Below, in pieces: positions 1 through 10,868 of a stretch of DNA of 64,000 bases. The stretch is from Isochrysis galbana. Taxonomy: Eukaryota > Haptophyta > Isochrysidales > Isochrysidaceae. A program made the translations under genes and the position numbers. Each line of letters begins with the position of its first letter. Within the stretch, counting starts at the first letter, position 1. Below the pieces are notes generated by a model. It did no database searches, was not told the DNA's origin, and saw only the letters and a program-made list of their open reading frames with translations. The DNA lies in assembly GCA_018136815.1 (NCBI GenBank), contig CM030938.1:5426638-5490637 (forward strand). Reading direction: 5' to 3'.

Positions 1-161
1 GTGGGGAAAAGGGGCGTAGCGGCGGCGGTGAGGAAACGACGATAGAGGGAGCGTAGCACGAGCCATCCCATGCAGCGTGTGAGTAGAGATCACGGGAATC
101 GGTAGATATTGAGGTGTTTGAATGTCCCGATAGCACGTAGCAACCTCATTCAACAATTGAC

Positions 162-985
162 TCATGTAATCTTGGACCGTGTTCTAGAGGAGATTAAATC
201 CGGTAGTACGTGATCCACGTCTTTAGGAGCCTCGTCGGCCAATGACGTAGCCTCCGGAGTAGGGTCGTAGTTTCCAACGAAAGGTTCGTATAAATCCTCG
301 GGAACGGGAGGAGAGGTTAGTCGATCGAACGCGTCGACAAGGTCCCCGCAACGACGGCCCTGAGGGGCACCGAGTCGACGAGGGCGGCGCATTGCTGTCC
401 TCGGAGGGAGTTAGGAGCGTCGAGGAAGAGGGTGTAGCGATGGAGGCCCGGGATCTCGTGGGCTTCCTTGGTGTGGAGCAGGTACTCGTTCGAGCAAGTG
501 AGCGGCGCTGTCTCGACGTAGTGATCCGCCGTGGGGAACAAAGGAGAGGACTCCGGTGAGTCTCCGTGGCAGGGTTGGGTGGCGAGCGCATTCGTGAAAT
601 CTGAAGTCCGCGGAGTGACCGACTGAGGTGTAAGCGACTCGGGGTCGTGACTCTCGGGAACCGGGGACGGGTAGGACGAGACGCTCATAACCGTGGTGCA
701 GGCGTCGACCCCTGGAGCGCCGGTAGAGGTGTCGAGTTCCGTCAGAACGGAATTGGAGTAGGCGGAGTTCTGATCGGATCCCTTTCGAGGGACGGTAAGG
801 GTGATGCTTCCCTCCGAGTGGGGGGATAGCGAGATGGTGGCGGAATGCGCCTGAAGGAAGTCGATGCCTAGGAGGAGCATCGGGCCGTGAAGGAGTCGTA
901 GGTGGTTGCTTGCGGGAATATGTCTGAGAGGTCATAGTAGAAGTCGGGTCTGACAGCTTCTACCATCGAGTGCGAGGGGCGAGAA
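162..985 (-). mobile_element. Ty3/gypsy-type retrotransposon fragment, protease end
   Basis: On the minus strand, an open frame reads through a retropepsin C-terminal signature near 835-880 (LLLGIDFLQAHSATISL), the classic 'hLGxDFLxxHxAxI' segment of Ty3/gypsy proteases. It is followed by about 170 residues of Ser/Thr/Pro-rich linker of the kind found between protease and reverse transcriptase. The frame then shifts: a second minus-strand segment (162-392) continues with similar acidic, Pro-rich sequence. No active-site DTG, reverse transcriptase or LTR is visible here, so this is a broken fragment. A reverse transcriptase/RNase H piece in the same orientation lies at 17.7-18.3 kb, but 17 kb away and probably from another copy. 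Confidence 0.65.
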
Positions 986-1494
986 GACAGACGGAGGCTC
1001 GGAGGCTCACAACGCGCGGCGTTGGAGGGTAGGGCCGAGGCTAGCTAGAGAGCTAGAGGAAGAGAGAGAAGGAGAATGAGGGCTTCTTAGGTCCAAGGTA
1101 GACACGAGAGACTACAACGCAAGGACTCAAAAAGACCCCTCGTCACACAGACACACACGAACTAAACCAAACAGGGCGAAAACTAACCACACTCAGGGCG
1201 GACTGTCAAGCGTCGGCACCAAGGCAACTCATCGGCGCACAGACATGCGAAACAGAGAAGTCGGAACAACGAGAGCAGACCTCGCTGTGGAGCTACCGCC
1301 GATATACGAAGAGCAGAAGACGGAAGACTACAACCGATGCATGAAGAGAAGACGGAAGACAGTCGTGGAACGTTTGATGACATCGAAAGAAAGTAAGAGA
1401 AGGGGTAGAATGTCGCCGACGAGACCTTGAGGCTTAAAATAAACCACCGGTTAGAAGTAAAAGTAAAAGTCTGTCATCGTATGGAATACGACAT

Positions 1495-1566
1495 GGCTGG
1501 GGTGGGGGCGGCTCTGCTGGCTGGGGTGGGGGCGGCTCTGCTGGCTGGGGTGGGGGCGGCTCTGCT
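1495..1566. repeat. 24-bp tandem repeat, three exact copies
   Basis: A 24-base G-rich unit (GGCTGGGGTGGGGGCGGCTC plus TGCT) is repeated three times without mismatch and then decays into GCTAGCTGGCTG. It lies in a non-coding stretch between the retroelement fragment and the small coiled-coil gene. G runs of four and five could form quadruplexes; no function is implied. Confidence 0.9.
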
Positions 1567-1780
1567 AGCTGGCTGTCCTCATGTCGGCTGAGGTCGACCC
1601 TTCGACCTCACCCTCGCACCCTCGCCCACGCGTGCTTCCCCCGCCCGTGTCACCCGGTCCCCCGGCCCCCCACGCCCTCTTCGTTATGTACTTCTCATGT
1701 TACTGCCATCCACAGCCCTCTCACTCCATCGCACACAGCAGCCACAGCCTCACACAATACTCCTCACAAGCACACAACCC

Positions 1781-2056
1781 TCATCCCTCATCTCTCATCT
1801 CCTCCTCCTTCAGCTTCGCGCGCGCCTTCTCCACCTCCTCCTGCCCGGCTGCCTTGTTGACCGCGGTGCCCAGCTTGGCCTCGCAGTCGACCACGCGCTT
1901 GCGCCCCTTGCTGAGCTGCACGAGGCGCTTCTCGCGCTTCTCGCGCAACGCGTCGAGCTTGGTGCCCATATGCCGCCGTCCCGTGGGCGCCTCACCTTCA
2001 CCAACTGGCTCTAGCTGACTAAGCAGCTCGTCCGCGGGCAGGGCCTCGTCCGCCAT
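1781..2056 (-). CDS. Small charged coiled-coil protein, unknown
   Basis: An uninterrupted 91-residue frame from ATG to TAG. The first 30 residues are acidic (MADEALPADELLSQLEP), and the rest is a Lys/Glu/Arg-rich helix with heptad-like spacing (REKREKRLVQLSKGRKRV, EEVEKARAKLKEEE), so a coiled coil is likely. No signal peptide or membrane segment is seen. It is transcribed divergently from the fibrillin gene, with about 230 bases between the two start codons, so the two may share a promoter region. I do not recognise the family. A spurious frame in GC-rich DNA cannot be excluded, but composition and start context favour a real small gene. Confidence 0.45.
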   Translation of the reverse strand: MADEALPADELLSQLEPVGEGEAPTGRRHMGTKLDALREKREKRLVQLSKGRKRVVDCEAKLGTAVNKAAGQEEVEKARAKLKEEEMRDEG

Positions 2057-2290
2057 CGCTGGCGGGTAGCCAAAAGTTCAATAGCGAGGCGGCCCGAAAA
2101 CCAACAGCGCGATTTCCGCCGTTCCGGGAGATTTTAACAAAAAAACTGCCGCCGCGAGCTTTTTTCAACTAGAAAATTTTGTCTTGCGTCTTGCAAAGGG
2201 TTAGCCCCTCCTAGTTCTTTCAAGATAAAAGAAAGAAACAGCAGAAAGCTCAATACTTGTCGGAGGGAGTGTCAGTCCGTCGGCGCGCGG

Positions 2291-3203
2291 ATGCTACTAC
2301 TGACGCTCTCCCTCGCCGCCTCCCGGCGTGCTCTGCTCTGCGGGGGTGCGCTGGCGGCGACGGCGCAGGCGTGGAACGCACGCGCCCTCGAACCGACCGC
2401 CGCCGATCGCCTCTACGCCGCAGTCCAAGAGCGACGGCCCACCGACTGGAGAGAGGCGGAGCGTCCGCAGATCGACGCTCTAATCGATGAGCTCGAGCGC
2501 CTCCACGCGCCCTGGAAGCAGTCAGAGCTGCGTGGACGCTGGAGGCTTGCCTACCTACAGCCCGGGCCTGACGGCGCCGGAGTTGACCGAAGGATTCCCT
2601 TCCCGGAGCTGCCGTGGAACAATTCATATCAGGTGAGAGGTCTGCTCTCAGACTCACGAGGAGAGTGGGCAAGGTGTGAATGGAGACATGGGCGAGGCTG
2701 ACCGTGGTCGCGCCACGCCGCCGGTTCCATCGGCTGCAGTGGATCTGAGGGCGATGTACGCCAGGACTTGGTGACTCAAAGATGACTGGACCGGATCTAT
2801 GCGTTGACAGGTGTTTGGCGACCAAACCGTAACGAACGTTGGTGAGCTCGCCGGACCAAACCTAGTGGTACGTGTAGGCGGAACACTGACGGAGGAGGAC
2901 TTTACGGTGAGAGCCTTGCACGCACCTTGTGGCGAATCACTCGAGATTTGGTGCTTGACGCCGCCTCCACTATGTGTACCCTGATTTGCCCTTCAGATTA
3001 CCACTGCTCCAAAACGCTTCCGTGCGGACATCACTGGAGGTGGCCTTTGCATGGGGGGCGATGTGGACACAGGTGGTATCTGCGCGCCGTTGCCGATCAC
3101 AGGCGTTGGCGTTTTTGACGGCGTTTATTTGGATGAACGACTCAGGATCGGCCAGAATCTCAATGGTGGCGGTGCGCGCATCGTTCAAGTTCGAGTCAAG
3201 TAG
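2291..3203 (+). CDS. PAP/fibrillin-family plastid lipid-associated protein
   Basis: Three exons: 2291-2632, 2811-2906 and 2997-3203, joined by GT-AG introns of 178 and 90 bases, all phase 0, giving 214 residues. The leader (MLLLTLSLAA) looks like an ER signal peptide. It is followed by SRRALLCGGALAATAQA, a twin-arginine thylakoid-lumen signal with an AxA cleavage site, so the protein is probably routed to a complex plastid's lumen. The mature part shows the fibrillin pattern: a helical ID-L-EL start, the L-G-WRLAYLQPGP strand (about residues 80-92), a central NVGELAG-PN-VRVGGTL block, and a C-terminal FDGVYLDERLRIGQN strand, the 'yLDe.lRi.r' signature of the family. Fibrillins bind lipids, quinones and pigments in plastoglobules and thylakoids. 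The lumen signal agrees with the subgroup of lumenal fibrillins. Family assignment rests on motifs only. Confidence 0.8.
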
Positions 3204-3999
3204 GCTCTAGCGTGTTGGAAAGGCCTGCAATGTGCACTTTTATTGAGGCAGCTAGTGCCAACTCCTGCAGCCATCAAATCCAATGGCTTATGGCATACAT
3301 CCTGGGAGTTGCCATAGGCCAGGCGATCTATTTCCATAAGTATTTCACTTGTTACGGTTGAAATGTTGTGTGCACTTGGCCTGGATCCCAATCAACTCCC
3401 ACCACAACTACGGACATTACTATACTACAATAGTCATTCAGGTATTTGGATATCGCGCAAAAGAAAATGAGAAAATGATAATCAACGAAGCTCATCACCT
3501 CCGCCTCACTGCTCTCTCCTCTCCTCTTCTCTCCCATCCCGGGGGTTCTCTTTATTATGCTACTGTGCTTCTTCTCCCTCTCTCGACTCCCCTCTCCATC
3601 TGCTCTCTCTCTCTCTGCTGTACTCCTCTCTCTTCCCAACAAGAAATAAGTCTACGAGTTCTATTTCCGTAGTGATACCGTCCCCAATCTCTCTCTCTCT
3701 CCCCCCCCCCCCCCTCTCTCTCTCCCAATGCACCCTCCCTCTCTTCTTGCTGAGTCCCTTCCTCGCCCCCAAAAGAGAGAGTACTCGGGTATTGTAGTCT
3801 TCTTCTCTCTCTCTCTCCCTCTTCCAGCATTCACACATTCTCTCCTACATATCTCTCTTGACAAGAGTCATGAATGTAATCCCTCTGCACATCTCTCTTG
3901 TCCCCCCCCCCCGCCCTCTCTTCTACTCTCTCTCTCTCCTCGCTCTAGGCCCTCTCTCTACCAGCGCCCCTCCCCCTCTCCCCCTCTTCCTCTTGCCCA
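3204..3999. other. Non-coding interval with pyrimidine tracts
   Basis: No gene seen. From about 3500 to 3995 the plus strand is dominated by CT-rich runs, including C10 and (CT)n near 3690-3725 and 3810-3825. This pyrimidine-rich DNA leads directly to the start codon of the next gene and probably forms its promoter or 5' leader. Confidence 0.6.
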
Positions 4000-4800
4000 A
4001 TGGGCATCCGCTCAGTGCTGCTGCTCGCGATCCTCTTCTGGGGGACGGGCGGACTCGTCTGTCTCTGCCTTAGCCTACGCGCCCTCTACATCGAGTCACT
4101 CCAGCCCGCTTTCCAGGCAGAGAATCAGAGGAGTCCATGGGCTCGTTGGGCGAGCTTCGACTGCGGGATGGCAGTGGGAGCGCTGCAGGCGGCAGCGGTG
4201 CTGGTGCCATTCGCGCGGAGAGAGGCCGTGCGCATTGTTTCACTGCACAACCCTAGGCCTATACATTTCTTCCCACCACACTTCTTCTTCGCGGTGCTCT
4301 GCGTCGCCGTCACGTGCGAGCGCTGCCACCAAGCGCCCATCGCATGCTTGCATCGTGCGCCTGCGATGCGCGTGCGGCGGCAGCTCGCGTGGCCTTTACA
4401 TGAGGCTGAGCCTGTATCTCCCGTTGCTTGCACTCGCAGCTGTGCCGTGGTTGAGCGGCTGACATCTCAGTACTACTTGTCCGTGATCATCTTCATTGGG
4501 CTGCTTGCAGCCATCGGCACCGCACTCATGTGTGGTGCCTTCCGGCTGTGCATCGTCTTGTGTGCACCTCCAGCACCCACAGAGGCGCTGCGTGCCACCT
4601 TGCTTCTAGCAGCAGGAGCCACACTTGATGAAGTCGCTGCGAACACGCGCAATGACGCTCAAACAGCTGGCAACGACGCTGCTGCTTCCGCCTTGGAAAG
4701 TGGGCAATCATGTGATGACCTTGCTCATGGTGCCGTGAGCCCTCTAGCCGCAGCGGCCGAGAGCGAGCTCAGGTCAGAGAGCGAGACTCGATCATCTTAA
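4000..4800 (+). CDS. Putative multi-pass membrane protein, unknown
   Basis: An open frame of 266 residues with hydrophobic segments at roughly residues 5-27 (VLLLAILFWGTGGLVCLCLS), 55-70, 88-104 and 165-190 (YYLSVIIFIGLLAAIGTAL), then a hydrophilic Ala/Ser/Glu-rich tail of about 70 residues. This suggests four membrane spans and a soluble C-terminus. I do not recognise the family. The middle part (residues 75-160) is Cys/His/Arg-rich and less convincing. A GT at about 4228 and an AG at about 4384 could bound an intron whose removal would put another hydrophobic stretch in frame, so the exon structure is uncertain. A CT-rich leader precedes the ATG. Confidence 0.4.
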   Translation: MGIRSVLLLAILFWGTGGLVCLCLSLRALYIESLQPAFQAENQRSPWARWASFDCGMAVGALQAAAVLVPFARREAVRIVSLHNPRPIHFFPPHFFFAVLCVAVTCERCHQAPIACLHRAPAMRVRRQLAWPLHEAEPVSPVACTRSCAVVERLTSQYYLSVIIFIGLLAAIGTALMCGAFRLCIVLCAPPAPTEALRATLLLAAGATLDEVAANTRNDAQTAGNDAAASALESGQSCDDLAHGAVSPLAAAAESELRSESETRSS

Positions 4801-5540
4801 TCTGGATGCGCATCGTCTCCAAGCGTGCAGCTCACCCTCTGTCGAGTTCAAGCGTCAAACCGGCGGGTATAACAAACCATCTTAATCTGATCTCGGTGCA
4901 CTTGTTGCTTCGTTCAGGGTTGCTAGTTGATTGAGCGAACTCACTGTAAATATTCCGCGCACGCGGTTCTGGACCAACTACTTTCGCGCACGTATTCTAC
5001 ACCCCCAGCTCCCAAAACTATTGTTATAGTTTGACCTATGGAGCGTGCTGCGACCGCTCCCGTGCCCTAGGCGACCTCACGACGCGCACTCGCCACTCGC
5101 CACTACGCCCCACCTGGGACGCCACTACCACTACGCCCCACCTAGGATGCCCCACGACGCCCGAGGCGGCTCGTCAGAGAGCCTTCTCAAAGCCCATCCA
5201 GCCAATGCAATCCACGCCCGCGCGAGCGCGCAGGCTATTAGTAACCTTATACCTTATAGTTGCCACACTCTCGACTCTCGACACATAAGCAAAAAATAAA
5301 GACAGACATAAACGCAGTAAAGCACCAATGCCCAACACTCAGACACGAATAGCAAGAAGTCCGAACACAACCCGGCAAACACAAACACCAGCCACTCAAA
5401 AGGCCTGCACAGACCCCGCACTCTAGGTGTCGTTCCGTCAATTGTGGGACATCAGTCGAATTGAGCTATCAAATGTCCACAGTTATTTAAAATTAAATAA
5501 GGGCTAGCACTGCGTGGGGATAACAACTTTTTCCCGCGGT
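4801..5540. other. Intergenic, no gene seen
   Basis: Only short unrelated frames are present. It contains short repeated phrases (CGCCACTACGCCCCACCT-type duplications at 5090-5150) and AT-richer DNA around 5290-5520. Nothing here could be assigned. Confidence 0.5.
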
Positions 5541-5907
5541 GCGTGTTCCCCCGCGTGGACGCCGTGCGTGCGCATAAGCGCTTTTCAGACCTACACAAAC
5601 ATGCAGTTTACTGAATAGTATCAACTGAGCACCCACTGTGCACGCCGTGCGCATTGGGCATGGCGCGGTGCCCCCCCCCCGCCCTCGTGGAGGCGCCGTG
5701 CGTGTATGGCGGGTTTTCTTTCTGCGTGCCACCTAAGGTGCACAATTACGTAAACGTGCAATATAAGAGATGTTTCGGTGCGCAGCACGTGTGATGACTT
5801 GCAATCACAATGTGCACGCCGCGCATGGGCACAGCGCGATGTGCATCGGCCCCCCCGCGGAGACGCCGTGCGTGCGCATGTCGACTTTTTCCATCTGCGT
5901 GCCGCCT
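5540..5907. repeat. Degenerate tandem duplication upstream of the 168-aa ORF
   Basis: Two diverged copies of a block about 175 bases apart (about 5633-5745 and 5808-5910) share the order TGTGCACGCCG, a run of C, GCCGTGCGTG, and TTTCTGCGTGCC. A partial third copy lies at 5535-5580. The second copy ends at the start codon of the following ORF, so duplication of a promoter-proximal segment is likely. Confidence 0.55.
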
Positions 5908-6414
5908 ATGGCGCCTCAAACGACACCAGCACCGAGTGCCGCGTCACCTCCACGCGCGACACGGCGCACCTCTCCAGGCGCAGCGTCCTCGGCTGCGCGT
6001 GACGCGCCGCCAACGGCGGCGGCCAAGGAACGCTACCCGTCGATGTGGGCACTGATCAAGCCATACATGGGCCGTTGGTGCAAGGCAACCCTCATGCTCG
6101 TCGGCGACTATTCTGACGAGTATGACAAGATCCCAATCCCGAAGACCAGGTACATTGGAGAGCAAGCCGCCGTCGCGTATCTCTGCATGGAATACATCAC
6201 GGCGGTCGCGTACGCTGAAGAGGATCCCATGGTGCAAGTGCGCCGAGCAGCTGGCAAACTCTTCTTGCAGAACAAGGAGGCCGTCCTCGCACGCATCATG
6301 GATCTCGTCACCCAAGATCAGCCGAGCGACATCGTCGCCTGCCAGAAGAACGACATCGAGAATATCGACGAGGAGGTGTGCGAGAAAAAGACGAAAAGGA
6401 TGAAAACTCAATAG
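5908..6414 (+). CDS. Unknown 168-aa protein, probably element-associated
   Basis: The frame from ATG at 5908 encodes about 40 residues of low-complexity Ala/Pro/Thr followed by a well-formed segment beginning at ERYPSMWALIKPYMGRW. That segment has alternating hydrophobic helices (EQAAVAYLCMEYITAVAYA, KLFLQNKEAVLARIMDLV) and ends in a basic KKTKRMKTQ tail. An upstream in-frame ATG at 5770 would add 46 unconvincing residues lying in the duplicated DNA. A second, decayed copy starts at about 31925, so this sequence is repeated in the genome and is more likely part of a mobile element or recently duplicated family than a conserved host gene. I do not recognise a domain. Confidence 0.5.
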   Translation: MAPQTTPAPSAASPPRATRRTSPGAASSAARDAPPTAAAKERYPSMWALIKPYMGRWCKATLMLVGDYSDEYDKIPIPKTRYIGEQAAVAYLCMEYITAVAYAEEDPMVQVRRAAGKLFLQNKEAVLARIMDLVTQDQPSDIVACQKNDIENIDEEVCEKKTKRMKTQ

Positions 6415-6829
6415 CTCTGGGGTTGCTGTGTTTTGGGTTAGCTTCATTATTTAGCATTGTACTCAAATAATACAATTGAGACTGGTTGAAAAAGAAAAAA
6501 AGCACACGTGGGAAAAAAAATAATAACCTGGTCCTCTTTTGACGGAACGGGACTTTCTGAACCATGCCCAAGGAAGTGCACATTGGACATGGGCCGGACG
6601 CCAGAAACCGATGAAAAAGGAATGAAGGGGGGAAGGGAAGGAGGTGGAGGGAAGGGACGAACAGGCAATGTCGGTAGTAAGGTAGTGTGACCTGGACCGT
6701 AGTAGATGTCAGCCCAGAAACTTCAGATGTTCTTCAGATGTATTTTAGATCGCCTACCTACCTCAGCCTGGTAGATATCTACCGACTACCGACTTGAATG
6801 CAACCCATTATCGATGTCAACATCGTTCA
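6415..6829. other. Intergenic between convergent genes
   Basis: AT-rich, with short A runs near 6490-6525. It separates the convergent ends of the 168-aa ORF and the JmjC gene. No gene seen. Confidence 0.5.
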
Positions 6830-9682
6830 TTATTCATTATTCATTTTTTCGCCAAATGACTCGCGCTCACGCGAAAAGGGAGACTTGAATTGCTTCCAAG
6901 TCAAGTCCACAGCCTCACACGTCATCGACTCACCACAAAATGGAGCTAGATTGTGGCATTGGCATGCCTTGCCATGCGACGTGCAGGTGCACTCGTTGCT
7001 ACATTTGTGGATGCAACACACCTTTTGGAGCTCTTGACGGAGAGCGTTTGCCCGTGGATCACGCAGAGCACGTACTGAAAGCTCGTCAAGTACGGCGTCT
7101 AAGTTGGTGGAGTCCACATAATTAGCAGATATGGCAGCCGTGTGTGAAAGGTTCGTTACGACGTGGGCAATGCCACATGGCACAAAAAGACACTCGCCAG
7201 CTCGCAGAGTAGCCTCCCATCGCGGCAGCCGCGCCCATGCACCATGATGCCCACCAGGACCCGGATGTACCTACGACGGAGAGCGGCGAGCGGTGATGTC
7301 AGGATATGCACTTATACTCGAAGCATCTGGAATAGGCCACCTTTAGGTGAAGAGGGATGGCATAGGCGATCATCACCTGTGATCCAAAGGCGGCATCATG
7401 GCCTCCAATATAGCTGGGAGCAAGTGTGGCCGCCGAGGCAGGTGGAAAGAGCGTCCATCGCTTGGTTCCTTCAATCAAGACCATGTAAAAGTGCAGGGCG
7501 CTAGCATCGATGTGAAGGCCACACCGCGAACCGCGCGGCCCAATGAAGAGCGATGGCCAAGACTCCCTGTTTGCACATGAGGGCGCATCAAGTGAGGCGG
7601 ATGGCGTGTCCTGGTGTGCGTGGTCTTACTGAACAATTAGCTGCGAGGTCCTAGGGCATCCCGCTTGCTTGTTCGAGGGAGGAGAATCGACGCGCCTGTA
7701 GAGAGAGCCAGGTGGGGCGTGTTGAAGCAAATCGGTGGAGAAGAAGCGAGAGATCACAACTTGCGCTGCGAGCTCCGGACAATGCTGAGGAAGAGACCAA
7801 TCAAAGAGATATGGCGCTTCAAGAACTCCCGACACGGTCGCGGGTTGACCCTGTGCCGTTTCTGGAGACTTTGAAAAAAATGCGTCAGGCGTATGGTCAT
7901 CGACGGCTTCAGAGCACGCGTCGAGAATGCTTGATGGTGCGTCTCTTTGCAACAAATTTTCCGGACGCACGGCAGGATCAAGCGGCACAGCCAGGTCATC
8001 GAGGCTGTTGATGAGCCCACTACCAGTCGTATTGCCGCTCAACTTGGCACGCTCAAGTCCAGCCCATGAAGACGACCCAGCGACGCGGCATTGCAAGTCG
8101 ACGGGATGAGAGCCTATGGGCAGTAGCACATGGTGAGTGGGGACGGACTCCATGTTTCCCAAGTTCGCACAACGGCGCATGTGCACAGCCCGGCGAGCGC
8201 ACTTAGAATTCGCCGCAGATACTCTAAGTTCCAGGTTGAGGGCGGACCAGCAGAGCCAATGTCCAATATGCAAGGAATACGGCGAGCCGAATATTGGGCC
8301 CAAAACTCTTGCACAGAGAGGTGGGCAGGCGCTCGCGGAATTGGCCATGGTTCGACGAGCGAACCGTGCATATGCCTCGGATGTGCCCTATGAAGTTCAG
8401 CAGGGATCGCTGCGTGGCCCAACGATGACAAAGATGGAGGCTCGAGAGATGGTGGCTGTCCTCCCCCCGTTCTTGCTTGATCACTGCGCAAACCACATTC
8501 GGACACCATGCATGAAGGACCGGCCTCTCTTATGGTCAAAAGGACAGCCCGCTGCCGCCGGAGTCTAACCCATTCGAAGAGGACTGAACGCGAAAATGCA
8601 GGTAAGGACGGTGCGCGATCCAAGTCCGCGCGCAAGGCGTCATCAAACACAGGACTCCACGAATAAGTTGAAGCGTCTGATCGGCGATCGTGTGCTAAGC
8701 CGCATGCAGAAAACCTGTCGGCGAAGCCAAAAGCCTCGCACTGTGGTTTGGGTGTTGCGCCGAAGCAGTCGCAGGAGGCACTCAAGAACCGCAAGGCGTA
8801 GACAGCACCACGCATTGCGACGAATGCAGGCTCTACCGTCGAACCTTGAGAAGTATTTGAAGAGCAGTCGAACGACCCACCCTCACGTGCGGAAACTTCG
8901 AGCACTCGACTCAAGGATGCACAGGAGAGTGCAACGCGCCGACGCACCGCCGGACCAGCACGCGATCGTCCGGCTATCTCACCAACAGTGAGTGCAAACG
9001 CCGCCGCCACAGCCCGCCTCTGGAAGAATGCCGTAGTCTCAGCCCAACGAGTGCGGCAAATCTCATCCACGCCAGCAAAGATGCCCGGGCCGATTTGGGA
9101 AGATGTATCATCCTGTAGGGATTTGTGGTGCAGTTCTTTTAGCTCTGCAACGAACCGCGTGATGGCATCTCGCATGAAATGAATCCCTGCAGGGCGCGAC
9201 GCCAATACGAGTAGCGCTGCCTGCGAGCCCTCGCGCGACTCTCTGGCAGTTCTCATGGCAGCGGCCACATCTGCCGCGTGCTGGCCACCTTCCCGCATCT
9301 GTGTACGAGACCACCTGGCCAGCTCCGCATCAATCGCTGCGCGCACGTCATCTACGTCCTCCCACTCCTCCTGTTCCGCTCCCAATCGAGCTCCTGCCAC
9401 GGCCTCCATTTCTTCCGCGGCATGCGCCCCCTCAACCCCTCCCCACTCCGGTTGCCTCACTGACGTTCCACCCTCCACCGCCATGTCTTCATGTACAACA
9501 CTGCACACTGTCCCCAGCTCCTCCTCGCCCCCTACCGCTGCTTGACCCTTGGCCGCATACTCTGACGCCAACTCACTGCACACTTGACCAACTTGCTCTA
9601 GGTCTTCCGCCTCCTCGATCTCCGCAAGCACCGCACGCCACGACGAATGGGTGCTAGATCCCTGGCGCCGTCGCTTGCGCAT
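6830..9682 (-). CDS. JmjC (cupin-8 type) domain protein
   Basis: Model of four exons: 9682-8203, 8113-7630, 7566-7377 and 7270-6830, with introns of 89, 63 and 106 bases and matching phases, giving about 864 residues. The JmjC fold opens with VQEFWAQYSARRIPCIL and WNLEYLRRIL, continues with YLFDWSLPQHCPEL and WPSLFIGPRGS, and carries the Fe(II) ligands H673-I-D675 and H754 (FVPCGIAHVVTNL), plus a likely 2-oxoglutarate lysine K690 (EGTKRWTLFPP). It should be a 2-oxoglutarate dioxygenase acting as a hydroxylase or demethylase; the substrate is unknown. The first 400 residues are acidic and helical and unassigned. The 3' end reads into an odd Cys-rich tail (KCSNECTCTSHGKACQC) that may be unspliced intron, so the exact C-terminus is uncertain. 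Start taken at MRKRRRQ. A further in-frame ATG upstream adds only pyrimidine-tract-encoded Ser/Pro/Leu. Confidence 0.78.
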
Positions 9683-9689
9683 AGGGAGA

Positions 9690-9865
9690 CAGAAGGGGGG
9701 GTGGGAAGAGGAAGAGGGGCGAGACGGGGAGAGAGGGGGAGAGAAGGGAGAGAGGGTAGAGAGGGAGTGGAAGGTCAGAGACAGAGAGGGAGAATGAGAA
9801 GGAGAGAGGAGAGAGGGAGAAGAAGGGGCGGGGAGAGGAAGATGCAGCAGAGGAAGGGAGCGAGC
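9690..9865. promoter_or_regulatory. Homopurine tract upstream of the JmjC gene
   Basis: GA-rich on plus, so CT-rich on the coding strand of the JmjC gene, almost uninterrupted for about 170 bases and ending at the start codon. It is probably the 5' leader or core promoter. Similar tracts precede several other genes here. Confidence 0.5.
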
Positions 9866-9909
9866 GAGCGTCTCGCGGGAAGCGCGGCGGCGCCGACCCT
9901 CTCCCACCG

Positions 9910-10728
9910 TTCGCGTTCCGTCGAAAGTGGATGGACCATCGTGTGAAGTGAAATCTATCTAGTAGTAGTAGTATGTACTACTCGGTCTGCAGCCAACTCC
10001 TAGCACTCTAGTCCTTCCCCTTGGTATTTCTTGCCAATGAGGGCCTGGGCCCCCCCCAAAGGTACTCAGCCATGGACATGAAGGGTGGTCAGCCTGCCGG
10101 CACACTAACAGCTTCAGGTGTGCACCTTCACGACCGGTGCGGCATGCGGCCCGCCGGCCTGTGCGGCCTGTGATTCTAATAGCTAATAGTATACTTGTCT
10201 CCTGCTCCTGTCATTTTGTCCTTCCAAGTTGCAAATGCAAAAATGCTGATAACTCAGCCAAATCATGTACAAAAGGGGTATGCCTGGCCACAAGGGTGTG
10301 GGTGGGCCTCAGCCTAACCACTCTCTCGCCTAGGAGTGCACCGCTACAAGTCTACCGATACCTACGTGATGCGCAGTCGTCTCTCCGCAGGGCCTGTATT
10401 ATCCTATATAATAAAACATGTGAAGATTCGGGCTACTCACGCTAGCTATACTGGTCCACGTACTCACGGTACTCACTAACGACATCGCCTATACCCCAGT
10501 TTACTCACTCTCTTACACCACCCTCTTCATTCCTTTGTCTTTGGTATCGGGGGGGGGGGGCGAGTGCACTACAACGGGCCAAGTGCAGGGGGTGGACTGG
10601 GGCAGACCTGCTGGTGTGGTGTTCCTGTGGCAAAACAAACATAAACGCCTGTTGCATGTGACACTTCGTGCCCCTGGGAGGTCTCGGCCCCCTCTTCTCG
10701 CGTCCTTTTCAAGTATCGCCGCGCTTTC
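9910..10728. other. Intergenic, no gene seen
   Basis: Short TAG-trinucleotide runs occur at 9958-9980 and a G10 run near 10550. No coding or structured feature was recognised. Confidence 0.5.
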
Positions 10729-10850
10729 GCGGCGGACCGGTCGACGCCGGCCGACTCTCCGGGAAAAAGCACCGGGGGGGGGGGGGAGGAACTCTCTTAA
10801 CCAAGAAGAACGGCCCTTACCAGCTCGCGCCGTGAGCGGTCGGCGCCTCG
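10729..10850 (+). repeat. Dispersed repeat copy, partner at 40838
   Basis: It shares with 40838-40965 the ordered phrases GGCGGACCG, CGACTCTCCGG, AAAAAGCACCGGGGG, AAGAAGAACGG and CGGCCCTTA-AGCTC, in the same orientation. This is two copies of one diverged element of about 125 bases. Confidence 0.7.
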
Positions 10851-10868
10851 GATGCGCGGCAGATCCCC

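Noticed and set aside
9683..9907. Extra 75 N-terminal residues on the JmjC gene.
   Set aside because: Encoded entirely by the pyrimidine tract (Ser/Pro/Leu), so more likely a 5' leader.
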